55,771 nt of DNA, from the NCBI GenBank assembly GCA_013298075.1, contig JAAFJG010000027.1:1-55771 (forward strand), given 5' to 3'. The number at the start of each line of letters is the position of its first letter. The stretch's first letter is position 1. Below the pieces are notes generated by a model, which searched no databases, was not told the DNA's origin, and was given only the letters and a program-made list of their open reading frames with translations. Shown piece after piece: positions 33,438-42,542 of this stretch. Both the position numbers and the translations under genes were made by a program. Source of the DNA: Cytophagales bacterium. GTDB lineage: Bacteria; Bacteroidota; Bacteroidia; Cytophagales; Microscillaceae.

Positions 33438-35657
33438 TTAAGCCAAATTTTGATAAACCAATCTTTGAAAATCTTTATTCATCATTAATTCTTCGTAAGG
33501 ACCTTCGACTGCGATTTTTCCTTCGTTCAATAAAATTACTTTATCACACGAAGAAAAAACATAAGCATCATCATCAACACTCAAAATAATTAACGTCCAA
33601 TTATTTTCCTTTTCTCTTAAAAAAGAAAGGATTTTTACCTTTTCAGTTTTTTGAATATGCTCAGAAAAATCATTGATAATCAATAGTTTAGGTTTTGAAG
33701 CAATAGAGCGAGCCAAAGCAATTTTAGCTGTAACGCTTCCAGAAAGTGATTTTCCTGATGCACCAATATGCGTCTGCAAACCATCAGGTAAAGAGGCAAT
33801 ATAATCATTCAAACCAATTTTTTCTATTGCCCAATTTATTTCTTTTGAAGTAACATTAGAACGTCCTAAAGTAATATTATCGATAATTGTTCCATCAAAT
33901 ATTTCATCTAAACTTAAATTTTTATTGATAGCATCTCGAATACTACTCAAATGTAAATCGTGAACTGACCAGCCATTTAACGTTACAGAACCTTCATATT
34001 TATTCAAAAAACCTAATAAAACTTTGATTAAAGTGTTTTTTCCTGAGTCATTTGCTCCCGCAATACACACTGTTTCTCCTGCTTTAATATTCAGATTTAT
34101 ACCATTCAGAGTATATTTTGAACTGTCATCATAACGGTATTTTAAGTCTTTAGTACAAATTTGTAAACCTTCTTTATACTCATTAAGCGGCAAACGCATA
34201 CCGTAACTTCGTTCGACAGGTAAATCTGTTACCTGCCCGACTTTATCTACACTCACTAACAAATCATAGACCGTTTCCATGCCTACAATTACTTTTTCAA
34301 CCGAGCCAACTACCAAAATAATAATGACTTCGGAAGCAACAAATTGACCTAATGTAATACTTCTATTGACTACTAAAATAGTTCCTAATACTAATAAACC
34401 ACCTGTTACTAAGGTTTTAAAAGCGACCATATTCATCAGTTGTCCGACCAGTACATTGAAATATTTTTTTCGATAATATAAATAACTATTGACTAATTCA
34501 TCCATTTTTTGCACGGGTAAATTTGTGTTTCCTGCTTGCTTAAATGTGTGTACTACACGCGCTAATTCTTCTAACCAGTAAGCAATTTTATATTTATATT
34601 TAGAGGCATAAATGGCATTTTTAAGTCCTTTGGCACTTGTAATATATATAACAAGTATCAAAACAGAAACCACTGTAAAACTAAATACTAAGAAAAAATA
34701 ATGATAAACAGACAATAAGACTAATCCAAATACAATTTGAATAAATGCCCCTGTTAAATCTACAAATAATTTAGGCATACCTTTTTCGATACTTACTACA
34801 TCAAAAAATCGATTCATTAGTTCTGGTGGATAATGTTTACTCAATGATTCAGATTGTATACGAGTAATACGATAAGAAAGTTCAAAAGATGCTTTAGCAA
34901 AAATTCGCATTTGTATTGTTTCTACTAACATTATCTGAATAATTTGTAAAATTCCTCCTAAAATAATTCCCGCTACTACCAAAGAAATCAACACAATCAC
35001 CGAACTTGAAATCATGCCTCCCGAAATCAAACTCACTGTGGCTTGAATACCCAAAGGCAAAGTCAATGTTATTAACCCCACAATAAAAGCATATATATAT
35101 AAATAACTAATTTCTCTCCGCTCTGCATTCAATAACTTAAACAAACGATTGAGAGGCGTTAATTCTTTCTTTTTGTCTTGTTTTCCGTAATAATCTTCAC
35201 CCAAATATTCCATCGGAAAAGCAGTTACAAAAATAACTTTTCCATTATTTTCAGGATAAGGCGAATGGTCATCAGTCAATAAAGTAGTCCAAAATTCAGG
35301 CATAAATCCACCCGAAACAGTTTGAGAAGTTTCAAAATCATAAGCTTCAGTACGCCCTTTTTTATTAGGATAAATCATAATTGGGTGAACTCCCTCAGTA
35401 GATTCTCTAAATACCAAAACAGGAAAAGTAGCGGTTTCGACCATTTCTTCTAATTGTTTTGGGAATAATTGATTGCGTAATAAAGTTAGATTTATTTTGG
35501 GTGCGGTTTCAGAAAGATGGTCAATAAATTGTCCACATTCTTTATCTACATATTTTAAATTATCATTAAATTTTTCTTGTAAATCGTAATAATTATATTC
35601 TTGCTTCAAGACATCGGCAAATTTTTGAAGAATTGGTTTTATTTGATTGCTATTCAT
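33438..35657 (-). CDS. ABC exporter (type I secretion-like) with degenerate ATPase domain
   Basis: A 739-aa fusion: an N-terminal cytoplasmic region (about 190 aa), six membrane helices (about 190-460, beginning YLYIYAFIVGLITLTLPLGIQ) and a nucleotide-binding domain. The TM part resembles exporters of the HlyB/LapB group. The ATPase motifs are worn. Walker A, near residue 533, is GANDSGKNT, with Asn in place of Ser/Thr after Lys. The signature is LSGSV instead of LSGGQ (near 637). Walker B is LLIINDF with Phe in place of the catalytic Glu (near 661). The H-loop reads SVDDD without His (near 693). It is probably catalytically weak or a subunit that pairs with an active half elsewhere. No adjacent membrane-fusion or second ABC gene. 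Confidence 0.85.
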   Translation of the reverse strand: MNSNQIKPILQKFADVLKQEYNYYDLQEKFNDNLKYVDKECGQFIDHLSETAPKINLTLLRNQLFPKQLEEMVETATFPVLVFRESTEGVHPIMIYPNKKGRTEAYDFETSQTVSGGFMPEFWTTLLTDDHSPYPENNGKVIFVTAFPMEYLGEDYYGKQDKKKELTPLNRLFKLLNAERREISYLYIYAFIVGLITLTLPLGIQATVSLISGGMISSSVIVLISLVVAGIILGGILQIIQIMLVETIQMRIFAKASFELSYRITRIQSESLSKHYPPELMNRFFDVVSIEKGMPKLFVDLTGAFIQIVFGLVLLSVYHYFFLVFSFTVVSVLILVIYITSAKGLKNAIYASKYKYKIAYWLEELARVVHTFKQAGNTNLPVQKMDELVNSYLYYRKKYFNVLVGQLMNMVAFKTLVTGGLLVLGTILVVNRSITLGQFVASEVIIILVVGSVEKVIVGMETVYDLLVSVDKVGQVTDLPVERSYGMRLPLNEYKEGLQICTKDLKYRYDDSSKYTLNGINLNIKAGETVCIAGANDSGKNTLIKVLLGFLNKYEGSVTLNGWSVHDLHLSSIRDAINKNLSLDEIFDGTIIDNITLGRSNVTSKEINWAIEKIGLNDYIASLPDGLQTHIGASGKSLSGSVTAKIALARSIASKPKLLIINDFSEHIQKTEKVKILSFLREKENNWTLIILSVDDDAYVFSSCDKVILLNEGKIAVEGPYEELMMNKDFQRLVYQNLA

Positions 35658-35787
35658 AAAAGTTGAAAAAGTAGAACTAAAAACTAAAACTACTTCGATA
35701 TAACTAAAAAAAGAGGAGAAAAGTTTAAATAAATCAAAAAAAAAAGAAGTTTTTTTTCAAAATTTATCTATATTGACAAAAAATATT

Positions 35788-35795
35788 TATATTTG
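35788..35795 (+). promoter_or_regulatory. -7 box (TATATTTG) of the second GAF/PAS sensor
   Basis: TATATTTG, about 130 bp before the start at 35925; an upstream TTGAC (35773) is too close to be a regular -33 element. The leader holds no structure I can name. Confidence 0.4.
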
Positions 35796-35924
35796 CAAAT
35801 AAAATAAAGAAATCCTAAAAACTAAATCTTAAATCGGCTTAGTTATTGTAAATATTGTAAGAGAAAATAAGAATAATTGTTGTTCTTATTATTTCAAATA
35901 TTTTGATAGAAAAAATAAAAAAAT

Positions 35925-37874
35925 ATGGCTCAAGAAAATACAAAAAAAAATAAAACACAAAATACGATTTGGTTTCAATTAAGTACTCGTACTTTTCAAG
36001 GTAGAATTACAATTCCTTTTATAGCAATTCTATCGATTGGGTTTGTTTTATTTTGGGTAGCTAATTCACTTTGGCAAAGAATAGAAAATACGAAAAATCA
36101 GATTATTCAAGATATTGTACCCATTCAAATTGAATCTGCTCAATTATTAAATTTATTGAAAAGAAACGAGGCTTTGTTGTATGATTTTTTATTTTCAAAA
36201 GAAACTATCAAAAAAGAAACAGCCCGCGAAATGTGGTTAGTCGAAATTGCTACCCAAAAAGATGTACTCAAAAGTGCATTTTTTAAATTGAATATAGAAG
36301 AAGGAAAAACTTTTTTTATTACTTTGAATAGGCAATTAAGCGAACTCTCGCAAGCACAAGAAAAAGTAATTCAATTAGAAATTACAGGACAAAAAATAGA
36401 AATAGTGGCTTATCAATTAAATAGTGATTATAAATTATTGAACCAAGAAACCGAAAAAACAATTAGAAAAATTATCAATTTTACACAAATTAAAACACAA
36501 AAATTAAACGATAGTGCCAATACTGAAAAAGGACAATTTGTGTTGATTATAATCATTGGAACGATTATTTGGTTTGTAGGCTCTTATAGCGTTGGTATTT
36601 TAATGTTTTCAGAAATTTTTAAATGGATAAAAAACATTAGAAATCATACCAAAGAAATGGCTTATGGAAACTTGCCACCACACTTGGATACCCAGAAATA
36701 TAACAACGAATTTAGAGGTATTGTTAATGATTTGAATTTATTGTGTGATAATTTTAATGCTTTGAAAAATTATGCAGAGGCTGTAGGGCAAGAAAAATTT
36801 GATATGAGTACCAAAATTTTCGGCTCAAAAAGTATGCTTGGAGAATCGTTGACCGAAATGAGTAATAGTTTGCAAAGAGTTTCTGAATTGGAATATATGC
36901 GAAATTGGACTTCAGAAGGACTCACAAAATTTGCTCAAATTCAACAAAAACATACACAAAATATTGAAGGGTTGTGTCGTGAGATGATGGCAGAATTAGT
37001 TAAATATATGCAAGCCGTTCAAGGTGGATTTTTTCTGGTCAATAAAGATGAAGAGCCTTATTCGATAGATTTAATTTCTGCGTATGCGTTTGGAAAAGAG
37101 AAGTTTTTTAAGAAAAAAATTGATATTGATGAAGGTCTTTTGGGGCGTGCATACGCAGAAAAAAAATCAGTTTATTTAAAAGAAATTCCAAAAAATTATA
37201 TTGAACTTTCTTCGGGTTTAGGTGATACAGTTCCTAAAGCATTGATTATCACGCCTTTAATTAATGATGATGGACAAGTGCAAGGCGTTTTTGAAATGTC
37301 TTTGATGCAAGATTTACAAGAATATCAAATTTTATTTTTAGAAAAATTAGCCAATAGTACTGCTTCGTTTATCACGGTAGTTTTGGCGGGTGAAAAAAAT
37401 AGACAATTATTAGAAGAATCTCAAAAAATTACTTCCTCTTTAAGAATAAAAGAAGAAGAAACTCGTCTGAGTGCTTTTGAATTGAGCAGAGCGCAAGAAG
37501 AAATCGATTTAAAATTGAAAGAAACAAAACGTGAATACGAAAAATTGAACGGAGTTTTAAGTCATATTCCTGAAGGTGTTGTGATTATGGACGCTGATGG
37601 ACAAATCGAAGTATTTAATAGATCTGCTGTTAAAATGTTCAAATATGAAGAAGATAGTATTTTAGGAAGGAATATTAGATTGATTTTGCCAAGTGATTAT
37701 TTGACTGATAAAGAATTAAATGATGATTCAGAAAATGCTCCTTTAAAATTAGGTATCGAAAGAAATCTAAAAGCCATTAGAAAAGATGGCTCACAATTCG
37801 AAGTAGAAGCATCTTTTTCTTTGGTAGAAATCAACCAAGAAAAATTGATTACAGCTATTTTGAGAGATATTTAA
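35925..37874 (+). CDS. membrane sensor protein: 2 TM, GAF, coiled coil, PAS; no transmitter domain
   Basis: A 649-aa paralogue of the protein at 26862. TM1 is near residues 26-50 (ITIPFIAILSIGFVLFWVAN), followed by a helical sensor part to about 200, TM2 near 205-230, and a HAMP-like linker with NEFRGIVNDLNLLCDNFNAL. A GAF domain spans about 330-490 (VQGGFFLVNKDE ... GLLGRAYAEKKSVYLKEIPKNY ... TPLINDDGQVQGVFEMS), then a coiled coil, then a PAS domain (550-649: VLSHIPEGVVIMDADGQIEVFN ... RLILPSDYL ... AIRKDGSQFEVEASFS). It stops at the last strand of the PAS domain. Like its paralogue, it has no output domain and must signal through another protein. Monocistronic, ended by the hairpin at 37886-37933. 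Confidence 0.85.
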   Translation: MAQENTKKNKTQNTIWFQLSTRTFQGRITIPFIAILSIGFVLFWVANSLWQRIENTKNQIIQDIVPIQIESAQLLNLLKRNEALLYDFLFSKETIKKETAREMWLVEIATQKDVLKSAFFKLNIEEGKTFFITLNRQLSELSQAQEKVIQLEITGQKIEIVAYQLNSDYKLLNQETEKTIRKIINFTQIKTQKLNDSANTEKGQFVLIIIIGTIIWFVGSYSVGILMFSEIFKWIKNIRNHTKEMAYGNLPPHLDTQKYNNEFRGIVNDLNLLCDNFNALKNYAEAVGQEKFDMSTKIFGSKSMLGESLTEMSNSLQRVSELEYMRNWTSEGLTKFAQIQQKHTQNIEGLCREMMAELVKYMQAVQGGFFLVNKDEEPYSIDLISAYAFGKEKFFKKKIDIDEGLLGRAYAEKKSVYLKEIPKNYIELSSGLGDTVPKALIITPLINDDGQVQGVFEMSLMQDLQEYQILFLEKLANSTASFITVVLAGEKNRQLLEESQKITSSLRIKEEETRLSAFELSRAQEEIDLKLKETKREYEKLNGVLSHIPEGVVIMDADGQIEVFNRSAVKMFKYEEDSILGRNIRLILPSDYLTDKELNDDSENAPLKLGIERNLKAIRKDGSQFEVEASFSLVEINQEKLITAILRDI

Positions 37875-37885
37875 TCCGAAAAAAA

Positions 37886-37933
37886 ATGTTAATTTGATTT
37901 TGAAATATTTTTTATTTCGAATCAAATTAACAT
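37886..37933. terminator. bidirectional terminator hairpin
   Basis: A stem of about 20 bp: ATGTTAATTTGATTT (37886-37900) pairs with AATCAAATTAACAT (37920-37933), with an inner GAAAT/ATTTC step. It separates the plus-strand sensor gene from the minus-strand DUF697 fragment. Confidence 0.75.
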
Positions 37934-37960
37934 CTAAATTTTAGTATTTTTAATTATTAA

Positions 37961-38292
37961 AAACTAAAAATCTGCTAATATTTTCTTTCTTTTTTCTTGA
38001 AATTCTTCCTCAGAAAGCAAACCTTTTTCTTTTAAAGAAGCCAGAGTTTGTAATTTATCAAGCGTACTTTCGGTTTCTTCAGCCATTTTAGTATTATTTT
38101 TATTGGCGTTATTGGTTGGTGTTTCTGGTTTTTCTTCTTTAAACCCCATATATTGCTTGCTTTTTTTCTCAAATCATCTACATAACTTTTTCCTTTGTCA
38201 AAAGCATCATCATAAATTTTTCGAGCATTGTCAAAACTAAAAGCCGAAACTGGTTCGCCTATTTCTAAATATTTTTTAAAAACTTGTCCCAT
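37961..38292 (-). pseudogene. 3' fragment of a DUF697-SHOCT gene (direct repeat, copy 1)
   Basis: These 332 bp repeat, in the same orientation, 333 bp of the intact gene at 44928-45572 (matching 44925-45257). The fragment starts at codon GQVFKKYLEIGE and runs to the same LADF stop, but a 1-nt deletion (intact GGTAATGCGATG, here AGCAATATATG, near 38150) breaks the frame: it reads MGQVFKKYLEIGEPVSAF before the break and MGFKEEKPETPTNN after it. The last 9 codons plus stop of the RND gene are read from its beginning in another frame. It has no start region or promoter of its own and is best taken as a decaying duplicate. Confidence 0.9.
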
Positions 38293-41200
38293 TTCGTGCT
38301 TATTTTTCCTACATTTTCTGCTATTTTATCCACCGTTAAATACGCCATTGGCACTACAAAAACAGTTAAAACCATAGAAGAAAGTAAACCGCCCATCAAT
38401 ACCAAACCTAAACCACTTTTCCATTCGCTGCCTGCTCCTGTTGAAATAGCAATGGGTAACATACCCAATACCATTGCAATGGTGGTCATCAAAATTGGTC
38501 TTAGGCGTTGTGTGCCTGAAATAATCAATGCGTCATAACTTGATTTTCCTTCTGTTTTGAGTTGATTAGCAAAATCTACTATCAGAATACCATTTTTTGC
38601 TACTAATCCCATTAACATAATAATGCCTAATTGCGTAAAAACTGACATAGGAGTAATTGTAATATTTAAAGCAGTAAATGCCCCAATTAAAGCAACTGGT
38701 ATAGAAAATAAAACTACAAAAGGATACACAAAATTATCGTACAACGCCACCATAAGTAAATACACACATAATAAACCAATGCCCAAAGCAGCAAGCAATG
38801 CGCCCAAACTTTCTTCGGTACTCTTAGTATCTCCACCCCATTTTATGGTTATATCCGCAGGAATAAGCGTTTTATTTTGTAATAATTCATTAATTTTTGC
38901 AGATATAACGCCTGTTGTTGTACCCACATTATAAGCAGTAACTGTGAGTGAAGGTTGTCGGTCTTGTCTTTCTAATTGTGAGGCACTTGTACTTTGCACC
39001 AAAGTTGCAAATTGTGTAAGTTTGATTTGTTCGCCTTTATTATTAAAAAAAGTCATATTTCCTACATTTTGAGCATCTTTTCTATCAAATGCATCAACCA
39101 TAAGTTTAATATTATATTCAGTATTTTTATCTTTGAATTTATTTTTATCATCACCATTATATGCAATACGCAATGATGCGCCCACTTGTAACATATCCAA
39201 TCCTAATGTTGCCATTTGTTCACGGTTGATATTTACTGTCAATTCAGGCATACCATCTTCTACACTTACTTTTACATTGTCAGCACCTGCCAAATTGCTG
39301 ATAGCATTTTTGATTTTTTGCCCTGTTTCTAATAGTTTTTTATTATCAGCACCTTTCAAAACCAATTCTATGGGTGCAAGCCCACCTGCAATACCTACAG
39401 TGCTTGCCTCAATATTTATGCCTGCTTGTTTTTTAAGAATTTCATCACGGAAATCTATCATAAAATCCTCTGTGGCTATTTTTCTGTTTTCTTTTGGTAC
39501 AAGTGCGACAGAAATTTCTGCAATATTGGGCGCACCTAATCCACTTCCACCAGTAGTAGAAGCCCCACCAATATTGGCAAAAACAGTTTTTACTTCTGAT
39601 TTTGAAAGTAATAAATCTTCTATTTTTTTGGTTAATATATTTGTATTTTGGATAGATGACCTTTTATCAAATTCTAATTTTAGAGTAAATTTTCCTTGAT
39701 CACCTCTTGCTACTAATTCCTCTCCCATAATGCCCAAACTCATCATCCAGCCCAATCCTCCAAAACACGCTAATACAATTCCAAAACCCAATAACCTATT
39801 ATTTAAGCCCCAAATCAAAAGCCCTTTGTAATAATTTGTAAAGTTTTCCAAACCTCTTTCAAACTGAATAAGTATCCACTGAAAAGGATTTTTAGGATTT
39901 AAATGGGTTACTTGTCCCAAACGTGAAGCAAGCCAAGGCGTAAGCGTAAAACAAACAAATAAACTCATCAATGTTGAAACTACAATAACCACTGAAAACT
40001 GCCTTAATATTTCGCCAATCGTAGTATTTACAAAAATCACAATCGGAAGAAAAACCACCACGTCAACAAATGTAATAGCAATCGCAGAAAAACCAATTTC
40101 TGCACGTCCATCTAAAGATGCTGTTCGTTTATCTTTGCCCATTTCTAAATGTCTTTGTATATTTTCTAATACTACGATAGAATCATCAACCAAAATTCCA
40201 ATTACTAAACTCATGGCTAATAATGTCATCAGATTAAAAGAATATCCCAAAAATGCCATCGCAATCAAAGTAGAAACCAAAGAAGTAGGTATAGAAACCA
40301 TCACAATCAACGCATTGGTAAGACTATGCAAAAACAACAACATTACACAAGCCACTAAAATAATCGCAATCACTAAGTCATGCTGTACTGCGTGGACACT
40401 ATCTAAGGTAAAATCCGCTGAATCTTCTGCAATGGTAAATTTTACATTATTTTTGGCATATAATTTTTCTACTTCTGCAATTTTTTTCTTTACTTCCTCA
40501 CTAATGGCTACTGCATTCGCATCAGATTGCTTTTTGATAAGTAAAGCCATTCCTTCCTTTCCATTAAATCTACCAATCGTACTGATATCTTTTACATCAT
40601 CATAAATTTCTGCTACCTCACCTACTTTTACTGTGCTTGCATTTTGTCCTATTGATAATATTACTTGGTTTCGTATTTCTTCAATGGTTTTGAATTTTCC
40701 TGCCAAACGCACTGTAATTTGGTCATTTTGGTCTTTTATTTTGCCTGTGGGCATTTCAATATTGGCAGATGCAAGTGTGGCTTGAAGTTGTAAAAGTGAA
40801 ATACCGTGATATTTAAGTTTATCCATATTAGCATTTATACGTATTTCACGTTGTTCGCCTCCCAAAACTATAATTTGTGCAACGCCTGTAATTTGCTGGA
40901 TTTGAGGTTTTATTTGTTCATCTATCACATCAAAAAATGCCTTTGCAGATAAATTAGAAGTAGCAATAAGTTGCATAATAGCCTCATCAGATTGGGAAAT
41001 TTTAGACAATACAGGTGACTTTACATCATCAGGTAACTCTGCTTTGATATTTTCTATTTTTCGTTGTGCATCTCTGAGTGCCTTTTCAATGTCTGTTCCA
41101 TTTTTTAAAGAAACCGTTACAATGGATATATTTTCCAAAGATTTGCTATTGATATTGTCAATATTATCTAAGGCTGAAATAGCATCTTCTATTTTTTTTG

Positions 41201-41390
41201 TTACTTTGCTTTCTACTTCTGAGGGCGCTGCGCCTATGTAGGTAGTTTGGATATTGATAATGGGTTGTGAGAAATTGGGCATAAGTTGATACCCTAATTT
41301 TCCGTAACTTATAATTCCACCAAGAATCAAAACCGAAAAAATCACAATGATTAAAGACGGTCTTTTGATAGCAATTTCTGTTAATGACAT
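38265..41390 (-). CDS. RND efflux permease (CusA/AcrB family)
   Basis: A 1041-aa inner-membrane proton-driven exporter, the pump of the tripartite complex with the preceding adaptor and TolC-like genes. Twelve helices with two large periplasmic loops. Family marks: SLTEIAIKRPSLIIVIFSVLIL start, the TM4 segment VIGILVDDSIVVLENIQRH with the proton-relay Asp pair, a second-half copy with FTQLGIIMLMGLVAKNGILIVDFAN and GTQRLRPILMTTIAMVLGMLP. By sequence it is nearest the hydrophobic-compound (AcrB/MexF-like) type; substrate cannot be told. Its last codons (KWDKFLKNI) are read from the DUF697 repeat, so its natural 3' end may have been replaced. 43 bp after the adaptor gene. Confidence 0.95.
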   Translation of the reverse strand: MSLTEIAIKRPSLIIVIFSVLILGGIISYGKLGYQLMPNFSQPIINIQTTYIGAAPSEVESKVTKKIEDAISALDNIDNINSKSLENISIVTVSLKNGTDIEKALRDAQRKIENIKAELPDDVKSPVLSKISQSDEAIMQLIATSNLSAKAFFDVIDEQIKPQIQQITGVAQIIVLGGEQREIRINANMDKLKYHGISLLQLQATLASANIEMPTGKIKDQNDQITVRLAGKFKTIEEIRNQVILSIGQNASTVKVGEVAEIYDDVKDISTIGRFNGKEGMALLIKKQSDANAVAISEEVKKKIAEVEKLYAKNNVKFTIAEDSADFTLDSVHAVQHDLVIAIILVACVMLLFLHSLTNALIVMVSIPTSLVSTLIAMAFLGYSFNLMTLLAMSLVIGILVDDSIVVLENIQRHLEMGKDKRTASLDGRAEIGFSAIAITFVDVVVFLPIVIFVNTTIGEILRQFSVVIVVSTLMSLFVCFTLTPWLASRLGQVTHLNPKNPFQWILIQFERGLENFTNYYKGLLIWGLNNRLLGFGIVLACFGGLGWMMSLGIMGEELVARGDQGKFTLKLEFDKRSSIQNTNILTKKIEDLLLSKSEVKTVFANIGGASTTGGSGLGAPNIAEISVALVPKENRKIATEDFMIDFRDEILKKQAGINIEASTVGIAGGLAPIELVLKGADNKKLLETGQKIKNAISNLAGADNVKVSVEDGMPELTVNINREQMATLGLDMLQVGASLRIAYNGDDKNKFKDKNTEYNIKLMVDAFDRKDAQNVGNMTFFNNKGEQIKLTQFATLVQSTSASQLERQDRQPSLTVTAYNVGTTTGVISAKINELLQNKTLIPADITIKWGGDTKSTEESLGALLAALGIGLLCVYLLMVALYDNFVYPFVVLFSIPVALIGAFTALNITITPMSVFTQLGIIMLMGLVAKNGILIVDFANQLKTEGKSSYDALIISGTQRLRPILMTTIAMVLGMLPIAISTGAGSEWKSGLGLVLMGGLLSSMVLTVFVVPMAYLTVDKIAENVGKISTKWDKFLKNI

Positions 41391-41433
41391 ATTTTTTATG
41401 ATTTTTTTTAATTATTTAAAAAATTTATTATTT

Positions 41434-42510
41434 TTATTTTGAATTTTCCACTTTCACAGGTGTATTATCTGTAAGGTTGATTTGACCATTAAATACGACT
41501 TCATCACCTTCGTTTAGTCCATTCGTTACTTGTATCATTTCGCCATTGGTTACGCCTGTTGTAATATCTTTGAGGGTCGCAATATTGTTTTTGATGATAT
41601 AAACCTGTGGTTTTTTAGCAGAGCCAATCAAAGCATTGCGTGGAATAAGCAATGCTTTTCCACTGATTTCACGATTCAAAAATGTAGTGCCATACATACC
41701 TGCACGCAAAGGCATAGCCATTGTATTATTGACTAAAAGTTCTGTTTCAAAATTGTGTGCTTGGTCACCTTTTGAAGCAATGGTAATAATTGTCCCGTTT
41801 AATTCTGTTTCAGGGTATAAATCCGTTTTAATTTTCAAAACTTGCCCAATTTGAATGGTATTAATTTCTTTCTCAGGAATATTAACCGTTAATTTAAGTT
41901 GAGAAATATCCGTAATTTTGACCAAAGGTGTACCAATACCCAATACAGAGCCATTATCAAACATTTTAGCAGTAACTACACCGCCAAAAGGTGCTATAAT
42001 TGTAGTGGTATTTATTTGTTTTTGAAGCATTTTCAACTGGCTTTCTGCACTTTTTAGCCCAAGTTTTGCATTTTCTAAATTGATTTTTGGCATGGCATCA
42101 CCTGCCACCACATTTTCGTATCGTTTTACATCAATCAATGCTTTGTCATAATTTGCTTGTGCTGCAATCATTTGAGCCTGTATCAAATCATTGTCCAATC
42201 GTGCAATAATATGCCCTGCACTGATATTTTGTCCTTTTGCAACGCCTACAAAAATCACTTTTCCATTATTTTCTGCCAATATATCAACCTCTCTATTTGG
42301 CTGAAAAGTCCCCAAAAACTGTAATTTTCCTGATAATTCTTGTGCCTTTACGATATGTGTTTTTACAAGTGCTTTGATATCAGGATTTTTGCGATATACT
42401 TTTGCCTCTACTTTTTCTTTGTTAGATAGCAATGTAAAACCTGTAAAAATAGTCAAGCCAACAACTGATGACCCAATAATAAGAGTCGTAACCAATGATT
42501 TTATATTCAT
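41434..42510 (-). CDS. RND periplasmic adaptor (membrane fusion protein)
   Basis: A 358-aa HlyD/AcrA-family protein that joins the inner-membrane pump to the outer-membrane channel. N-terminal membrane anchor (LVTTLIIGSSVVGLTIFTGFTLL), barrel-sandwich lipoyl halves (EVDILAENNGKVIFVGVAKGQNISAGHIIARLD and TIIAPFGGVVTAKMFDNGSVLG), a coiled-coil hairpin between them, a beta-barrel and a C-terminal membrane-proximal domain (LLIPRNALIGSAKKPQVYIIK). It stands 32 bp after tolC and 43 bp before the RND gene, all in one operon. Confidence 0.94.
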   Translation of the reverse strand: MNIKSLVTTLIIGSSVVGLTIFTGFTLLSNKEKVEAKVYRKNPDIKALVKTHIVKAQELSGKLQFLGTFQPNREVDILAENNGKVIFVGVAKGQNISAGHIIARLDNDLIQAQMIAAQANYDKALIDVKRYENVVAGDAMPKINLENAKLGLKSAESQLKMLQKQINTTTIIAPFGGVVTAKMFDNGSVLGIGTPLVKITDISQLKLTVNIPEKEINTIQIGQVLKIKTDLYPETELNGTIITIASKGDQAHNFETELLVNNTMAMPLRAGMYGTTFLNREISGKALLIPRNALIGSAKKPQVYIIKNNIATLKDITTGVTNGEMIQVTNGLNEGDEVVFNGQINLTDNTPVKVENSK

Positions 42511-42542
42511 TTTTTTTATATTTTTAAATTTCCTTTTTAAAA

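Noticed and set aside
38623-40605. Several open frames antisense to the RND permease gene
   Set aside because: They mirror a long, well-conserved gene, have no promoter boxes and have Ile/Ser/Thr-rich compositions typical of reversed coding sequence.
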